NCBI GenBank assembly: GCA_025642065.1
Contig: JAODUP010000961.1
Location: 1 to 64,000, forward strand
From: Paralvinella palmiformis
Taxonomy: Eukaryota; Annelida; Polychaeta; Terebellida; Alvinellidae
DNA length: 64,000 bases
Direction of reading: 5' to 3'
The translations under genes and the position numbers were made by a program. This document shows positions 24,063 to 37,772 of the stretch, piece by piece (the first letter of the stretch is position 1; each line of letters starts with the position of its first letter). The notes below the pieces were generated by a model that had not been told where the DNA came from, searched no databases, and saw nothing but the letters and a program-made list of their open reading frames with translations.

Positions 24063-26972
24063 GTCAGTATTTTAAACTAGTTATTAAATTATTAGTTTGT
24101 TTATTTGTTGTTTTATTTACACCTGTATACTAATTTCCATATTCTGATTTACTGCTGTTTTTTTACCTGTAACATTTTGTGTGTTTGTGTGTCTGAGAGA
24201 GCCGAAGAGTTTAACAATTTATGGTTGAAGTTTATATTGTCTAGTTTCATTCTTAGTTAATTTTTATAAACTATGTTTTGTGTGTATCTTTTTGGTGATG
24301 GTATGTGTTGCATGATAACATAAAAGCTTTATCTACACTGATATATTTGTAGATTTACTAATTTTTACATTTCTAAGCTGTTCTGAAATCACCCTTGTGT
24401 TGTGTATCTAGTATTCGGTCTTTCTTATATTTTAGTGTGCAGTCTTGTATTTGGTATTTAATTCTGCCTTACTTTACTAACCTTGCAATGTATTATGTTT
24501 AACCCTCACTACTGACTGTTGAACTCTCCATTAATTATAACACCCAACATCAATTAACATTGCACAAATACTAATTTATTCCATCATAATTTCCCCTATC
24601 ACACACACATGCTCAAACATACATTCATCGATTTGGGAGTGGAGGCATGTATGACGTGGGGTTATGGATTCATAAATGGTCAGATTTAATAGGTTTTTTA
24701 ATGGACTATCACACTATTTAAGTGATGATATTAAGAATAAACTTTTGTATAATATTGTTCATTTTGGCTTTGTTGATAATATAACAAAATTTAGAAACCT
24801 GGCATGCGATCCCATTCATTTCCTAGACCGGTTCTGGCTTAAGACAATTATGCCAATATTAAGTATTTGTTACATGGTTTAATATAAATAAATGCCTTAC
24901 ATTAACAAAAATTAACATTCTACTGATTTATCCAACACCACGCAATGAAGAATAACATTTTGTGTTTAAGGATCCTGAAAAAATTTTCCTTATCAAATAC
25001 TATGTAATAATATGCGAATGCTTCTGTGATATGACTGACACAACATGCTCTTATGTGTTTCACTTACACATTAAAATACATTATTATCATGCGTAATATA
25101 CCAGTCCAGTGTGTTCCATTTGTTGCTTATATTCAATTTCAAACACACTGTCTTATATAGAGGTGTCTAAATTTAAATAATTTTGAAGTTTAAAATAGCA
25201 ATGTGAAGATAGGATTATGAATATAAATTTTGTTCAGGGAATGGTTTTGTGTTTCACTGTATATAGCCTATAGGTCATTGGTGATTTAAGCTGAAAGAGT
25301 TAGATATGCACAGTAAGTATACAAATGTCAGTGAACAGCTAACGCAGAACTGAAATAATGGTTCATTTTAATATCAAGAAATTACATTAATTGTGATGTT
25401 ATTGGTGATACATCAGCAGATATAATCAGTGTCGAATCGTAGCTTTTGTGTTATCATTAAACCGTTATTGGTTTACTGAACATACACTTTTCAGAATGAA
25501 CTTATGGAATATACACTTCTCGATTATAATATGGTGTACTTGGTTTAACACTGACATTTGTACATACTGTTGCAGTGTGTTAAATACAGATCCGGGTGTC
25601 GCTCGCAGTCAAACAAGCTTACACGGTAGCCGCATTGAAATGTCAGACTTTCGCTCGCAACGAAGCCGTGCCGAGTCGTTTAATGAACGTGACTTTGGCA
25701 CAACGACGCCGTTTATGGAAGATGTCCATTAATTAAGATTAGTTAAGAATAATTTCAACTCCTAGGTGATCATGTTTTAATATGTGAAGAACAGGTAATT
25801 TCTGGATGATCTGAAAGTTAGTGAACGTATTTCTTAATTATTTACGATCAAATTAAATATTTGGCTACATATTTTTCTCCTTGAATTTGATTGAGAATCT
25901 ACTTTTTTCAGATTCCACTACTTCTGCAGTATCATTAGTTGTAATGCTTAAAAATGGTTTAGGCTAAATTGAAAGTAATAAAAAAATTACATCCTGTTGG
26001 TAAGATTTCGTTCCAAAATAAATTCTGCCTGTTCAGCTTGCAGATTTATGAACTAAAATTGCAGACATAGGAGGTTTTGAAAATTGATAATTACATATAA
26101 ATGAACCTAGTAGATACTATGATCTGGTAAATGTATATGGTATATAGTATTGACAAGGTTGCCTTTAGTTTAAACTAAACACAACCACCTTCTGGCCTAA
26201 TCAATTTTTGTTTTGTTACCATTTTCATTTTCAACGAGTTTCTGACTAAAGGTTTGGACTCCATTAAAATATAAATGTTATAATAGTTAGGTAATTGTAA
26301 CATCAAGTCATTTACTACACTAAATGGGTCTCAGCTGTTATGGTGCTGTTAATTATATACCCCCCCCCACGCCACCACAAATACACCAGGCTATCAGCCA
26401 GTGAAATGATTACGATCAGATATTGATTGAGATGAATAGGAAGGATTTACTTCAATGGGAACATTCTCTATATTAGATTCTAAATTAATTTCAATTAATT
26501 TTAAATGATTAACAGATGGCATATAGGATTTAAAATTTCCAAAATTATTCTGGGGGGGGGGTGATCTTTGGATGTTCATCATCAAACCAAAAAATATGTC
26601 TCACAGACACACACACACACCAAAATGTAAATATTTACAATGTTTGTTTATGTTGTGGTACAGTTTATTATTATTTTACATTTAAGTTGTGATGTTTGAT
26701 GTAACTAGTTATTAACAAAAGTATTAACATCACATTTTGTGTTACATTTGATCTTTATTATCAATTGTTTTTAACTTCTTTATTTACTTCTTATTTAGCA
26801 TTAACTTAATTGTGACAAATACGAACTATTCTTTATTTTGTAGAATATTTTCATTATGGGATGTTAGTTGTTCCGTTGAATTATGTATTTATTAATATAT
26901 TTCACAACTGATGCTGTCATAGCATCTCAATCATGATCTCAATTTTAAATGTAGACATAAAGTTCACAGAAG

Positions 26973-27015
<43 letters not shown>

Positions 27016-30000
27016 CATATATACAGTGTGCATAATTTTTACAGACTATATACTCAGACTGTTGCTAGAGTCTGTTAACATAGTGATTCTATTGATTGTT
27101 GTTATATAATTTATACATTTACTGCCTGTAATTCCATAGTTTAATACTTATTCCATGTTTTACTTTAAAGTAAGAATGATTTCAATACCTGTCATTGTTT
27201 GAACTTGAAGGCTTGTATTTATGGATATTTTTTCATGTTTATACTATGTGAGCAGACCTTTCTTGGATAAAAGGTATTGTAAGAACTTCCTTTTGTCAGC
27301 AGGGTATAAATGTTTATAGAATTGTTATTACTTAAGTTAGGCTTTGTTGGTATGTATCACATATTTAGAATTAGAGTTTTTTTTATAATATTGCTTGTTG
27401 TGTATGTATGTGATGATGTGGTATCATTTGTATTTACGGAAATTGTTTAATGAATTTTAGAACACTAAAGGCATATTACGTTGTTTGACAATTTAATATA
27501 TACTTGAATCATTATTTGTAAATTAGTGTATATATACTTTTATTCAGTATGCACAATATTGTATTATGATAGCAGTAGTAATGTTGTTAAACTAAATAAA
27601 ATTGGCCGCAAATGTTTGAATGTACCCAAGTGCATGAAACTGGTATACTTTTACACACACATATACATATACAGATGCACAAAGTATCTCCCTCTTGGGA
27701 ACTACAACACAATACTGATGGTAGCCCGCTATTCTGTAGATCTCCAAATATTTGGATTGAATCCCGTTATGTTCATGGGATTTTTTATAATTTATTTTGT
27801 CTGGTCATCTAAACACAACAATCGCCCTATGTCACGCTCATACATATTCATATAGTACCGCATATTGATATGCACATTATTTTAGCTTATCTGCTTTAAT
27901 ATATGTTTTGTTTATTGGACTCCGCCACTTGCTGTGTGATATCAATGGACTTTGAACCTATTTATGGCATGAAGTACACTTGTAACAGGTTTCCTGTTGA
28001 GTCCAGTCAGTTTCTAAGTGTTTCTATGTGGTGATTATTATCACATTTCTGTGGCTTTGTGTGTGTTGATGTGCATGTTTGTGTGTGTTCGCTTCTGACT
28101 TATGGAGTGCTAACTGAGCTGTCATGGCCCATGTTTTATAGCTGTAGCCTTTTTTGGCTCATTTTGTGTATCACCTCTAGACATCATTACCCAGCATGCA
28201 ACAGTGTGTAAGCTGTTCTATAAGGTTTATGGCTAGTCATAAACATAAGACAGTTGGTGTTAGGTAGCATGCTTAGGGTGTGGCTCATTATCATTCATCT
28301 CTTTATTAAGAAATATGCTATATGCAATAAACATCAATTTAGTAATTCCATTTAATATTAAGTTAATGTTGAATTACCTGTAGAGTTAATTATTTTATAC
28401 GAAGTCTCCCTTATAGATGCCATATTTGTTGGGGTTTTTTTTTTGGGGGGGGGTAAGTCGGATGATAATCTCAAATATATTTGTCATGGATGAGAGTTTT
28501 CCAGTTTTTGCCGGATTTCTGTTTTTTCCAGAGCTGAAAATAACGTTTTTGGAAATTAGGCATGTATCGGACTGGTGGTTTGAGAAAAATCTCTTTCAAA
28601 AGACAAGTTTTATCCCCACTCAAGTAGTCTCAGATTGTCCTAAAAATTCACAAAACCCAAATTGTCCCTGAAGGGTTACACCCTGAACCCCTAGCTGCAT
28701 ATGGCTCACTGTGTTCTGTGATTTCCTTTCCTCCTTTTCAGAGTTTTTTCTTCAATGGTCACTCAATTCTCTTGGCTGATTTTTATAAGATTTCATTTCC
28801 CTTATGGTATCCCCTCTATAATATCTTTCTGACCTGGCCAGGGATGAGGTTAATTAGTACAGTCCATAGCTCTTTTATACAGGGCCTTAATCTATGCTGA
28901 ATATTTTAATCATATTAAGTTAAGAGATAATATAACATATTTCTGATGATATTGTTTTGTTTTTATAACAGTAATATATCAGTGATATCCCGACGGACAC
29001 CAATGACAACTCCTACTCCATCCTTGGATGCTAAGCCTGGAAAGAGCATCCTGAAGAAGACTCCATCAACTTCCACTTATGGAACAAATCGTGGATCAGT
29101 TTTTGGTGAGGATGATTCTGGAGTTGGGAATGCATACAACACAAGCTTTGGTCAGAATCACAGCTACGAACAGGGTAGCACAAACTCGGACAGTTCTGCT
29201 GGGAAATATGAAGTATACCGCATTGAGACCCTGCCAGACCCTTCGCAGGCTCGTCAAGGAAAGAATGGAATGTTACCACAGTCTTCGCTTTCTGGATCTG
29301 GTGGTCTTGGCGGCATGGCCATAACAGCAGCTGGTGGTCTGGATCACAGTAGCACTGACTCTGAGGCCCAGGTTTTGCCGACACCAGTGAGGAACACTAA
29401 AAGGCGCCGAGGACAGAGTCCAAGTGTGTTAAGCAGTGGACGACCTAACCCAAGCTACTCTCCTGATGTTGGTGAGGTCAACACCTATCAGGAAATTCAT
29501 AATCAAGCTGCAGCTCCTGACACTGGCAGTGTCCCTGTTGGCCGTTCCATACAGCATTACTCCAGTGAAGGCTATGACATGTACGAAGGTGACACAAAAG
29601 GCTCCATTCCTCAACCTGTCAGAAAGAAGAAGTCGGGATCCAGAGATCCAGATGCCAAAGAGAAGCGCCACAAGCATCAGGTCCAGAAACAGCCAGAGGC
29701 TTTGGCTCCTGATGCTGCTTACACAGGTGTAGGTGCTGGTGCTGGAGCAATTGCTGGTGGAGGTATTGGCCACTATCCACCAGTCTATCACAATCAAGGC
29801 TTCGCCCCACAAGAGGTTGATTTAGGTCATTCCGCAGTACAACAGACTGTAACTAAGACCACCAGGAAGCATGTGACACAGGAAGTTTATCAGACACAGG
29901 ATTCTTCCACCGGACACCTAGATCGCAGCAATGCTTCAGGCAGTGAGGAGCTCCGTATCAACATAAAGGCTCAGCCAGGTACTGCGGTGCACATTACACC

Positions 30001-30067
30001 AACCACTACACGGGCATACAAACCAGTGACTTCACCATCTCAGAGTTCTGTTGAGACAGAGATATAA
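23701..30067 (+). CDS. Two-pass membrane protein with alternative last exons
   Basis: Shared first coding exon 23701-24062 (donor AAG|GTCAGT, ends in phase 2). Two possible last exons both supply the single T that completes an AGT Ser codon: 25576-25732 (172 residues in total) and 28972-30067 (485 residues in total). Residues 43-66 and 76-101 are hydrophobic helices joined by a short AHWPGVSGGDS loop, so both ends probably face the cytoplasm. The two-helix pattern with the HWP loop and the short charged segment after helix 2 (RNQERERFEK) reminds me of TMEM200-type proteins, a tentative link only. The long tail is Ser, Thr, Pro and Lys rich and looks disordered. The ATG at 23701 was chosen because the upstream in-frame start at 23665 is a TTG. 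Confidence 0.78.
24063..25575. other. First intron of the two-pass gene
   Basis: AT-rich. A 68-codon frame at 24676-24882 has no recognisable domain or splice partner and is left out. Confidence 0.55.
25576..25732 (+). CDS. Alternative last exon A (short tail)
   Basis: Acceptor TGTTGCAG. Encodes about 52 residues (SVLNTDPGVARSQ through FMEDVH) with RS-rich sequence, then TAA. No usable donor precedes the stop. An AATAAA lies about 290 bases further on (near 26019), supporting use as a terminal exon. Confidence 0.68.
25733..28971. other. Intron and 3' region between the two last exons
   Basis: Contains the short-isoform 3' untranslated region, a TA microsatellite (26975-27012) and poly-C/G runs near 26361 and 26552. 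Nothing else recognised. Confidence 0.5.
28972..30067 (+). CDS. Alternative last exon B (long disordered tail)
   Basis: Acceptor TTTATAACAG. Encodes about 365 residues beginning SNISVISRRTPMTTPTPS, with KRRRGQSPS, KEKRHKHQ and RKKKSG basic clusters, a GAGAGAIAGGGIG stretch, and the C-terminus SVETEI, where T-E-I fits a class I PDZ ligand. The 3' flank has no AATAAA until about 30858. Confidence 0.78.
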
Positions 30068-31201
30068 ACTGCATATGCTGACCACCACATGATGTGACCA
30101 TCAAGTACAGATACGAGGACTTATTCAGGGAATAGAACTGATATCATCTTTAAAAAACTGCTGATGCAACATCAAATGTTGTAATGTTTTTGTCCTTCTG
30201 GATCTGTCTGTCATCTCTAGCTAGACTTTTTCAAAATATGAATTCATATTAGTGAGATAAATATTTGCAAACTCCTTCCTTGTGTGTGTGTGTGTCCTTC
30301 TGACTATCTACTCACTGTGACAAGTAATGAATAATATAACTTGTGTTATACATACATTAATAGTGTGTATGTCTTATTAAAAACTGTTCGTTGTCCGAAA
30401 TGAAGTGTTAGCAGAAAACAAAACTTCCAGAATTGTATATTTTATTTTTGTACCTATATATTGATAGAGGTGTATCCCTGTTAGTGTTACACAGATGTTC
30501 GTTAATGTGAGAGACTGGATTGTACCACACAATCTGACCTGTACAGAATATGATGGTGAATGGCATTGTCATGATCAGTGTGAATATACTGTTAATACCA
30601 CTACTAATGCTGGTAACGAGCTGTAGTACTAGAGAGCATATGTTCGTCGCATTTGATGTCATGTAAAACCTCACCCATTCAAACCCACCAACCAATACTC
30701 AGGTGTCTCGGTGTCAAATTATGCACTAAACTTCTGAGCTTTATTTTTGACCAGCACAGAAATAGGACTGCAGAATTTAGACGCGTTAGCAGTACTGTTC
30801 AAAGTTCGAACCGCAATTAGGTGATGATTTTAACTGATTATAAAATTATCATCCTAAAATAAACGTAGGATATTCTGTTGCAAAAGATTTCCTTTTATGG
30901 CGAGCTGTTTTTATTTCGTTGTGAAGACGAACTCCCTGTAGATATGTATTATATCAATGATGTACATTATTTGTAAATATATATATATATAGAACATTGT
31001 CACTGTTACTTGTTACGTCAATTTCTGGCCTCCACTAACACTGTATAGCTTGTCTACAAATAACTCGTCTATTTGTCTTTACATTTAGTGTAAACAAAAG
31101 GACAGATATTAGTTAAGTCCAAAGACTAAAGCCATTAGGTTCTAGCATGTTTTTCACATAATATACATTCCATGATTTATTTAGTTGTATATACATATGC
31201 A

Positions 31202-31240
<39 letters not shown>

Positions 31241-34176
31241 TAGTACAGATATTTATACATATCTTATTATGGGTTATGTGCTTGTAGTAATCACTATTTA
31301 CATTACTAAATGGTTCATTTATACAGCTGCCTTGGTTTTAATGGTTTTTAATTTATGCCATTTTTACTGTTTTAATATATTCCTGCTTGTTTTGTAGTTT
31401 ATTTTCACTGAGGTCTTCATCCTTCTTTAGGCACCATTTTAATGCAACCTTGTCAAACTGTGACGGGTTAGATTAATTCTTTGATCTTTTATTAAAACAT
31501 GTATGATAAAATATTTTTTTTTTATCATTTTGAGCAGTACGTATATGGTATTGAAATCATCGCATGATATTTCTTGGGACGTGTTGATTGTATGAAAGTT
31601 TAGGGAAAACTGGACCCGAAAACTGAATTGAATTTAGTACTTAGCTAAAATCTGCTTTGATAAGTATTTGAATACTCTGCTAACGTAACTCGAGGTTTTC
31701 ACAAGGACAGTTCTCTAGGTTTGGAGGGGGTGATGTATTAAACTATTTTTCTAATATTCTGATCATCCGTGATGGAAGGGAAAGATGCGAAGGGACTTCC
31801 ACATCAAAGGGATATATGATATCTGATATTGTAGTGATGCTAGTTATTGCATTAACTGTATTGTATTTGTGCCTTTGTGTATAAAATAAGAAACTCCTTG
31901 TAATAAATGTAACGAAACTAGTTTGTATTTTTTTCCCTTTGATACAAGTATTAGAAAATGAACATAAATATACATAGATGTACATTCTCAGTGACATCAT
32001 CTTATCACATAAGACTTTAAAAAACAACAACACAAAGATCAATTGTTTATCTGTGTGTATAGACGCTATCCGCTGGTGCCAGTGTGATATACAGTTTTGC
32101 AGTTCTGTGGAATGGAAAATTGGTAATTTAAAACGCTGGTACATGCTGTAGTGAAACATCTGTAAAGTATTCGATCAAACAAATTGGGAGAGTATTCAGT
32201 AGATTTAGTAAAGGTTTTTACAAGAGATGGAGAATTATTCCAGCCTAAAAACATTTTTTAGAAGTTAACTTCAAACTCCTACCATCATTGGTATCCTAAA
32301 TGACCAGAACATTAATTATTTAGCATTTTGGTTCAAGATTTATGTATTGCCATTCTTTATCATTAACTAATCATCCGACTAGTGGGCATACATCTTTGTA
32401 CAATTTTTCTAGCAGCCATTTATATATCGAAGAACATCATTTCAAGATATTTGAATGCAACGGGCATGGTAATCTTGACTGAATATTATTAAATGCAAAA
32501 TTTTAATTGAAGTATTTTGCGGAGTGGAAAGTATACTTGTTGCATAGAAATAACCCTGAGAATTCTGCAGCTACGCATCCCTCCACAAATAATTTATGCA
32601 ACAAGTTACAAGACCAATGGGTTAATGTTGTTACTAAAATGTGAATTCCGAATACATTTTAATCTGATTTTAATGCAAACACTAGGAATTTGCAGTTTTC
32701 AGGGTTACGCTTATGTTGAAATATCCTTTATAATTTCTGTAGTACTGTAAATGCACAAGTCTGCCTGGAAAAGCAGTAAATTGTCAGTTTAGAGACATTG
32801 CAAAATTTATCAAATTTCGTGTTAGCCAGATATCATGGTGTTTACAGTTGTTGTTGCTCTTATATCTGAAATGAAGAAAAGGTCCTCTGGTGTGAATGTG
32901 TGTGTGTATGTATGCATGTGTTTGTGAAAGAACAAACAATTGAAGAGAAAATGAATGATCAACTGTTTAATATATTAATTATTTTTATGCTAAAGCTGTA
33001 ACTGTATCGATAGATGATAATAACACTCGGCCTCTAGTAGGAAAGAAAAATTAATTGAAAGCAATAATGTCATCTCAATTTTAACACTAAAATGCTAAAC
33101 GTAATATATTACTTTAATGCATAACATGAATCATTACGTGTATTTAAACTGTACTATTTTATTTATATTAAGTCAACTCTCATTATTTGTACTGCATGAT
33201 TTTATATAACACTAGATTGCTGAAGAATATAATAATTATATTACAATAGAAATTTCTATTTTCATGGAACCAAATAATTCTGAAATTTATATTGTGAAAC
33301 TCCAACGAGATAACACGCATCAGTCGCTAAGAATGTTCATACTTGAATTCTGCTCCAAGTGAAGGTATTAAGTTAATATCCTCGTATTAGTTGTCTACTT
33401 CATTAAGGTTGATGTCATAAAGCCATTGTCCGACAGTTAATTGAAGATATTTTTCTATAATTTATATCTTCGATATTATTTCATCTTTTAATCAGCAAGA
33501 ATAATTTAAATTACTCTGGATTACTGTCTGCTATTGATAAATAATTAAAAGGTTTACAACTTTCCACTTGAAAAGCAAATAATAGGCTGCATGATCTTAG
33601 AAACATTTTCAGATAAAGTAATACAATTTAAAATGGTAATATGTTCAATTATGTTCCCTCATAACAAATACATGACAATAATAAATTGCGAATTCTGCGG
33701 AAACGCATACCTCCACAAATATTTATAGATTTCACATGATATATGAAAGTGAATGCGTCAGTAAAATAGAAGCTTTATTAACAAAGAAATTTTCACATAA
33801 TAGTTCACTGCTGAGCCTGATACATTCCTAGATTTGATAACATACCGAATAAGTATTAAGTTAAAAATTAGATCGTCTTAAAAAATGATATGACCCTATT
33901 CTAGAACAGCATAGATAAATTAGAAAATAAAATTCATGGCAAAGGGTGATGAATGTGCTAGTTTCCTCATCAGTAATCCTAGTCAATATAGGTGGCACAA
34001 TACTAAGATACCTACATGTATAATATCAGTTATTAAATAATGAGCAATGTAAATATTATATACCAATAGTCAAAGTTTTCAAATACTTTCAAAAACCAAA
34101 ATTAATTCTAACTATGACCATTAACAAAAAACAAACTGAACAATATAACAGGTATACAATTATCATCGGATGGTGT
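30068..34176. other. Convergent 3' intergenic region
   Basis: Between the ends of the two-pass gene (plus) and SPAG6 (minus). Holds both 3' untranslated regions. TA microsatellites at 30978-30992 and 31205-31236. On the minus strand an AATAAA near 33776-33782 could serve SPAG6. No coding motif. Confidence 0.55.
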
Positions 34177-34286
34177 TTATTGTGGCTGATACTGCTCCAC
34201 TCGTTCAAGGAGAGCCTCGGAATAACCTGGTGAGTAGTACCTGTAATAATGGTATGAACACATTAAGGATTTAATATGGAAGCATC

Positions 34287-34325
<39 letters not shown>

Positions 34326-37300
34326 CAGTTAATACATATAATCAAGTAATATGTATATTACCTGAAATATTAATACAGATTACCTGAAATTTTCAGGTAA
34401 TATACATATTACCTGATTATACAGATTAACTGTAACACACACACACACACACACACACACCACACACATATAATCATAATAAATAGTTGTAATATAATCA
34501 TTCCATAACCAGAAATGAGTTGTCTAATTTGAAAGCTACTGAAATATTTTTTTATTATAAAAGTTTGATATGTTTCAGTACATACTAAAGCTCATCCTAG
34601 GTTTCAAAGAAAACAACTTACTTGACAATTTCCTCTGGGTAGCAGTTGTTAATTGTGTTGATATATTCAGCCAATGCACTACCAGGTTCTGTTTTGATGT
34701 CTTGTATCTTCTTCAGACCTCCGCTTGTTACAAACAATCTACGAGCCTTTGAGTCGTGTGGCAGAACTTTGCTGAACTGACCAACGACGTGTTTGAGAAT
34801 GTTTGGTGGGGCATCGTGTAAGAGTGGTTCCAGTGCTGGTAGATGTATACACTTCTGTAGTATATTTTTCAGTGCTTTCTTTGCCTGTTGATGAAGAAAA
34901 CAAAATAAGTCAGTGTACTATAGGCACTTTAATAAGTTCAAAACATATATATATATATATTGCACAGAATATTGTTTTGGTAGACATACCTTAATTTGTA
35001 GATCTTCAGACACATCTGCTCTAAGATAGGCTTGCAGTAATTTAGGTAAGACATTAGCTACTGCGACAGCCTTAGCATGTTCTGGTGTATGACGGCCTAT
35101 CTGACCCAATGCCCATGCTGCTGCGGCTTGTATGTGATCTTCAGATTCTTCTGATAGTGCAATGGCTAGCTGAACTACTCCCTGATATAGAGAAAAGTGT
35201 ATTTAATAAAACACAAAGAATTTAAATGTTTTCTGAGGCTATTCGTGGATATTATATAATATATAATAATAACAACAATAGTAAATTATAATTTATTTTA
35301 AGGAAAGTTAACACATTCACTGATGTGCAATATTGAATTAATTAAAATTTATTTCGGCCTCCATCTCACTACATAATTGAGTAAATAAAATAATAAGTGA
35401 CCAGGTATCAATACCCATAAATATATTAACCAAAGAAAGGGATATAGACAGTATCACCTCTGCAACATATCTTAATTTGCATTCATACACATCAACGTAT
35501 CATATCTCCTATGTGATGTCCTTACCTTAGACACTATAACAGCCATGGCCAGATTTTCGGAGTGTGCCGCCACATAACCCAACATCATGATACCAGGCAG
35601 TCGGACATTACCCCGTGTCTCTCCAATATAGTCTACTACAGCGGCCACGCCACCAGCATTAACAATAAGTTGGGACAGCTGGAACAAAATTGGAATGAAA
35701 TTATTTAGCGAGGTAAAATAATTTATGCATATGAAAAAATCCGGGTTTAATTAAGATATTCTGAAATGGCTACCACTTAATATTCATAGATTGAGAAAAA
35801 TTTACAAAATATTACTGCCATCCTTAAAATATTATATTATACTCTAATTAAGCCGATAGCATTTTCTTAATTAATACACATATCCCATTTCAGCTCCCAC
35901 TGATAAAAACAGGCGATTTAGTTCATTTCAATAAATTGTTGACTCACTTATAAATATTCATTTTCGAACATTTAAGTAAGCTTACATTATATATTACGAA
36001 ATGTAAAACACACAGACAAAATTCAATAATATGTACCTCAGGTGTGTGTTTAGCAATCTCTCGTATCAACATTGCTACATTCTTCTTCACATATTCATCA
36101 CTATCCTTAAGACAGGTAAGTACGGCAGGGAATATCTCTGCTTCCACAACCATCTCAGCAAGATCAACTGAATGCTTGGCAATCTGGCTGAGAGCTGAAA
36201 ATACTTGTCTCTGTTGAACGTAAATAAAAAACTGACGCATTAGAACCATAACATAATAAAATACTTTGAATCGATATTTGGAAAATTTTGAATTATTTTC
36301 TTTTGTGGAATACTATTTATTTACACAATAAGAAAAGAACGTCAACAGGATAGGAATTGCCCAGATTAAATCGTAGTAAAATAGCTTAATTTTTAATGGA
36401 TGTATTTTAACAGTTTAATTATTAATAATATTATTATACTAAGTATATAAAATAATAATGCCCTGGCCATTATTACAGTTGGCAGTGTAATAATATAATA
36501 TTAACCTTGAGTTTAGCATCAGGATTAAGTATCATCTGTGCAAGATGTGCAATAGCACCAGCATCTACTACTGTCTGTGCCAGTTCTGGTGAGTGCTTGC
36601 AGATGTCGCTTAAGGCTGATGCAGCAATTCTCTTCAGTGATAACTCTGGCTCCTGGATACACAGTACAAGCAATGGTACAGCTCCAGCATCTATCACAGC
36701 TTGGGCAAGTTCTGGTAGAATGGAATAATTAAAAGGGTACTTATTTTCATGTTTAAATTACACGAGGTTAATTAACATAGGGATGCCCAGTTTACAGTTT
36801 TTATTCAAATACTCAGAAAACATACAAACATGCTTACAATAAATATTTTGTGAAACTGTGGTGAAAACACTAGATTTATACTCCAAATGTTCTCTTTCTC
36901 TCTCTCTGTATGTGTCTAACACACATACAAACAAAATAAACTAGTCATTGCTATAATTACCAGCATTATGTCTTGCTATATATCCCAGAGCCCATGCTGC
37001 AGCTTCCTTTACACCAGGATCAAATTCCTCCAGGCAAATAACAAGGGCATCTAGTGCACCACAGTCAACTACTGACTGGGCCAGCTGTGGTGAATGTTTG
37101 GCTACAGCACGGAGAACAAATGCTGCAGCTTTCTTATAGAAACGCTAGTAAAAAAAGTATGTATGCTATGATAAGCCATTATTTGTCTTTTAATAAATGC
37201 CATTTGTGCAAAAGATAATTATGCAAAGACCTTATGGACGAAATATGAATTAAATATCATCAGAAATGATTTGTAACTTACATTTTGTTCAGCCAGTGAG

Positions 37301-37719
37301 TAAACAAGCTGCGGTAGAATGTCGCCCTTGACAACAGCCTCTGCTAAATCATCATTGTAATTAGCAAGCCTGCCCAAAGCCAGTGCAGCTGTTTGCTGGA
37401 TTGTTGGAACTATATCCAACAGTAGAGGCCGTAACAGTGACATGACCCCTGCATTCTGTAAAATCTCTATATTCTGTGGCCTTGTTGCCAACTCAGCAAC
37501 ATTTTGAACAAATGATGTCCTGGCCTTCTGATACTGTTCAAAAACTGGAATAAAAATGAAAATTTATTCATATAGAATTTCAATAGTATATATCTGAACA
37601 TTCAATGAATATTAAAAACATTAATTACCATAATTCTTGGTTGCCAAGAGGACTATTTTTGGCTGCCAGGTAAGATACATGTTATAGTTTGCTCACCTGG
37701 TGATGCCTGGTCAAGTTCA

Positions 37720-37772
<53 letters not shown>

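Noticed and set aside
24676..24882. 68-codon ORF in the two-pass gene intron
   Set aside because: No splice sites or recognisable motif, and composition like the surrounding intron.
29031..29812. Minus-strand ORFs across the long exon at 28972-30067
   Set aside because: Antisense shadows; the plus-strand frame is long and splice-consistent.
35000..36730. Plus-strand ORFs overlapping SPAG6 exons, such as 36507-36728
   Set aside because: They are antisense shadows of well-conserved SPAG6 coding exons.
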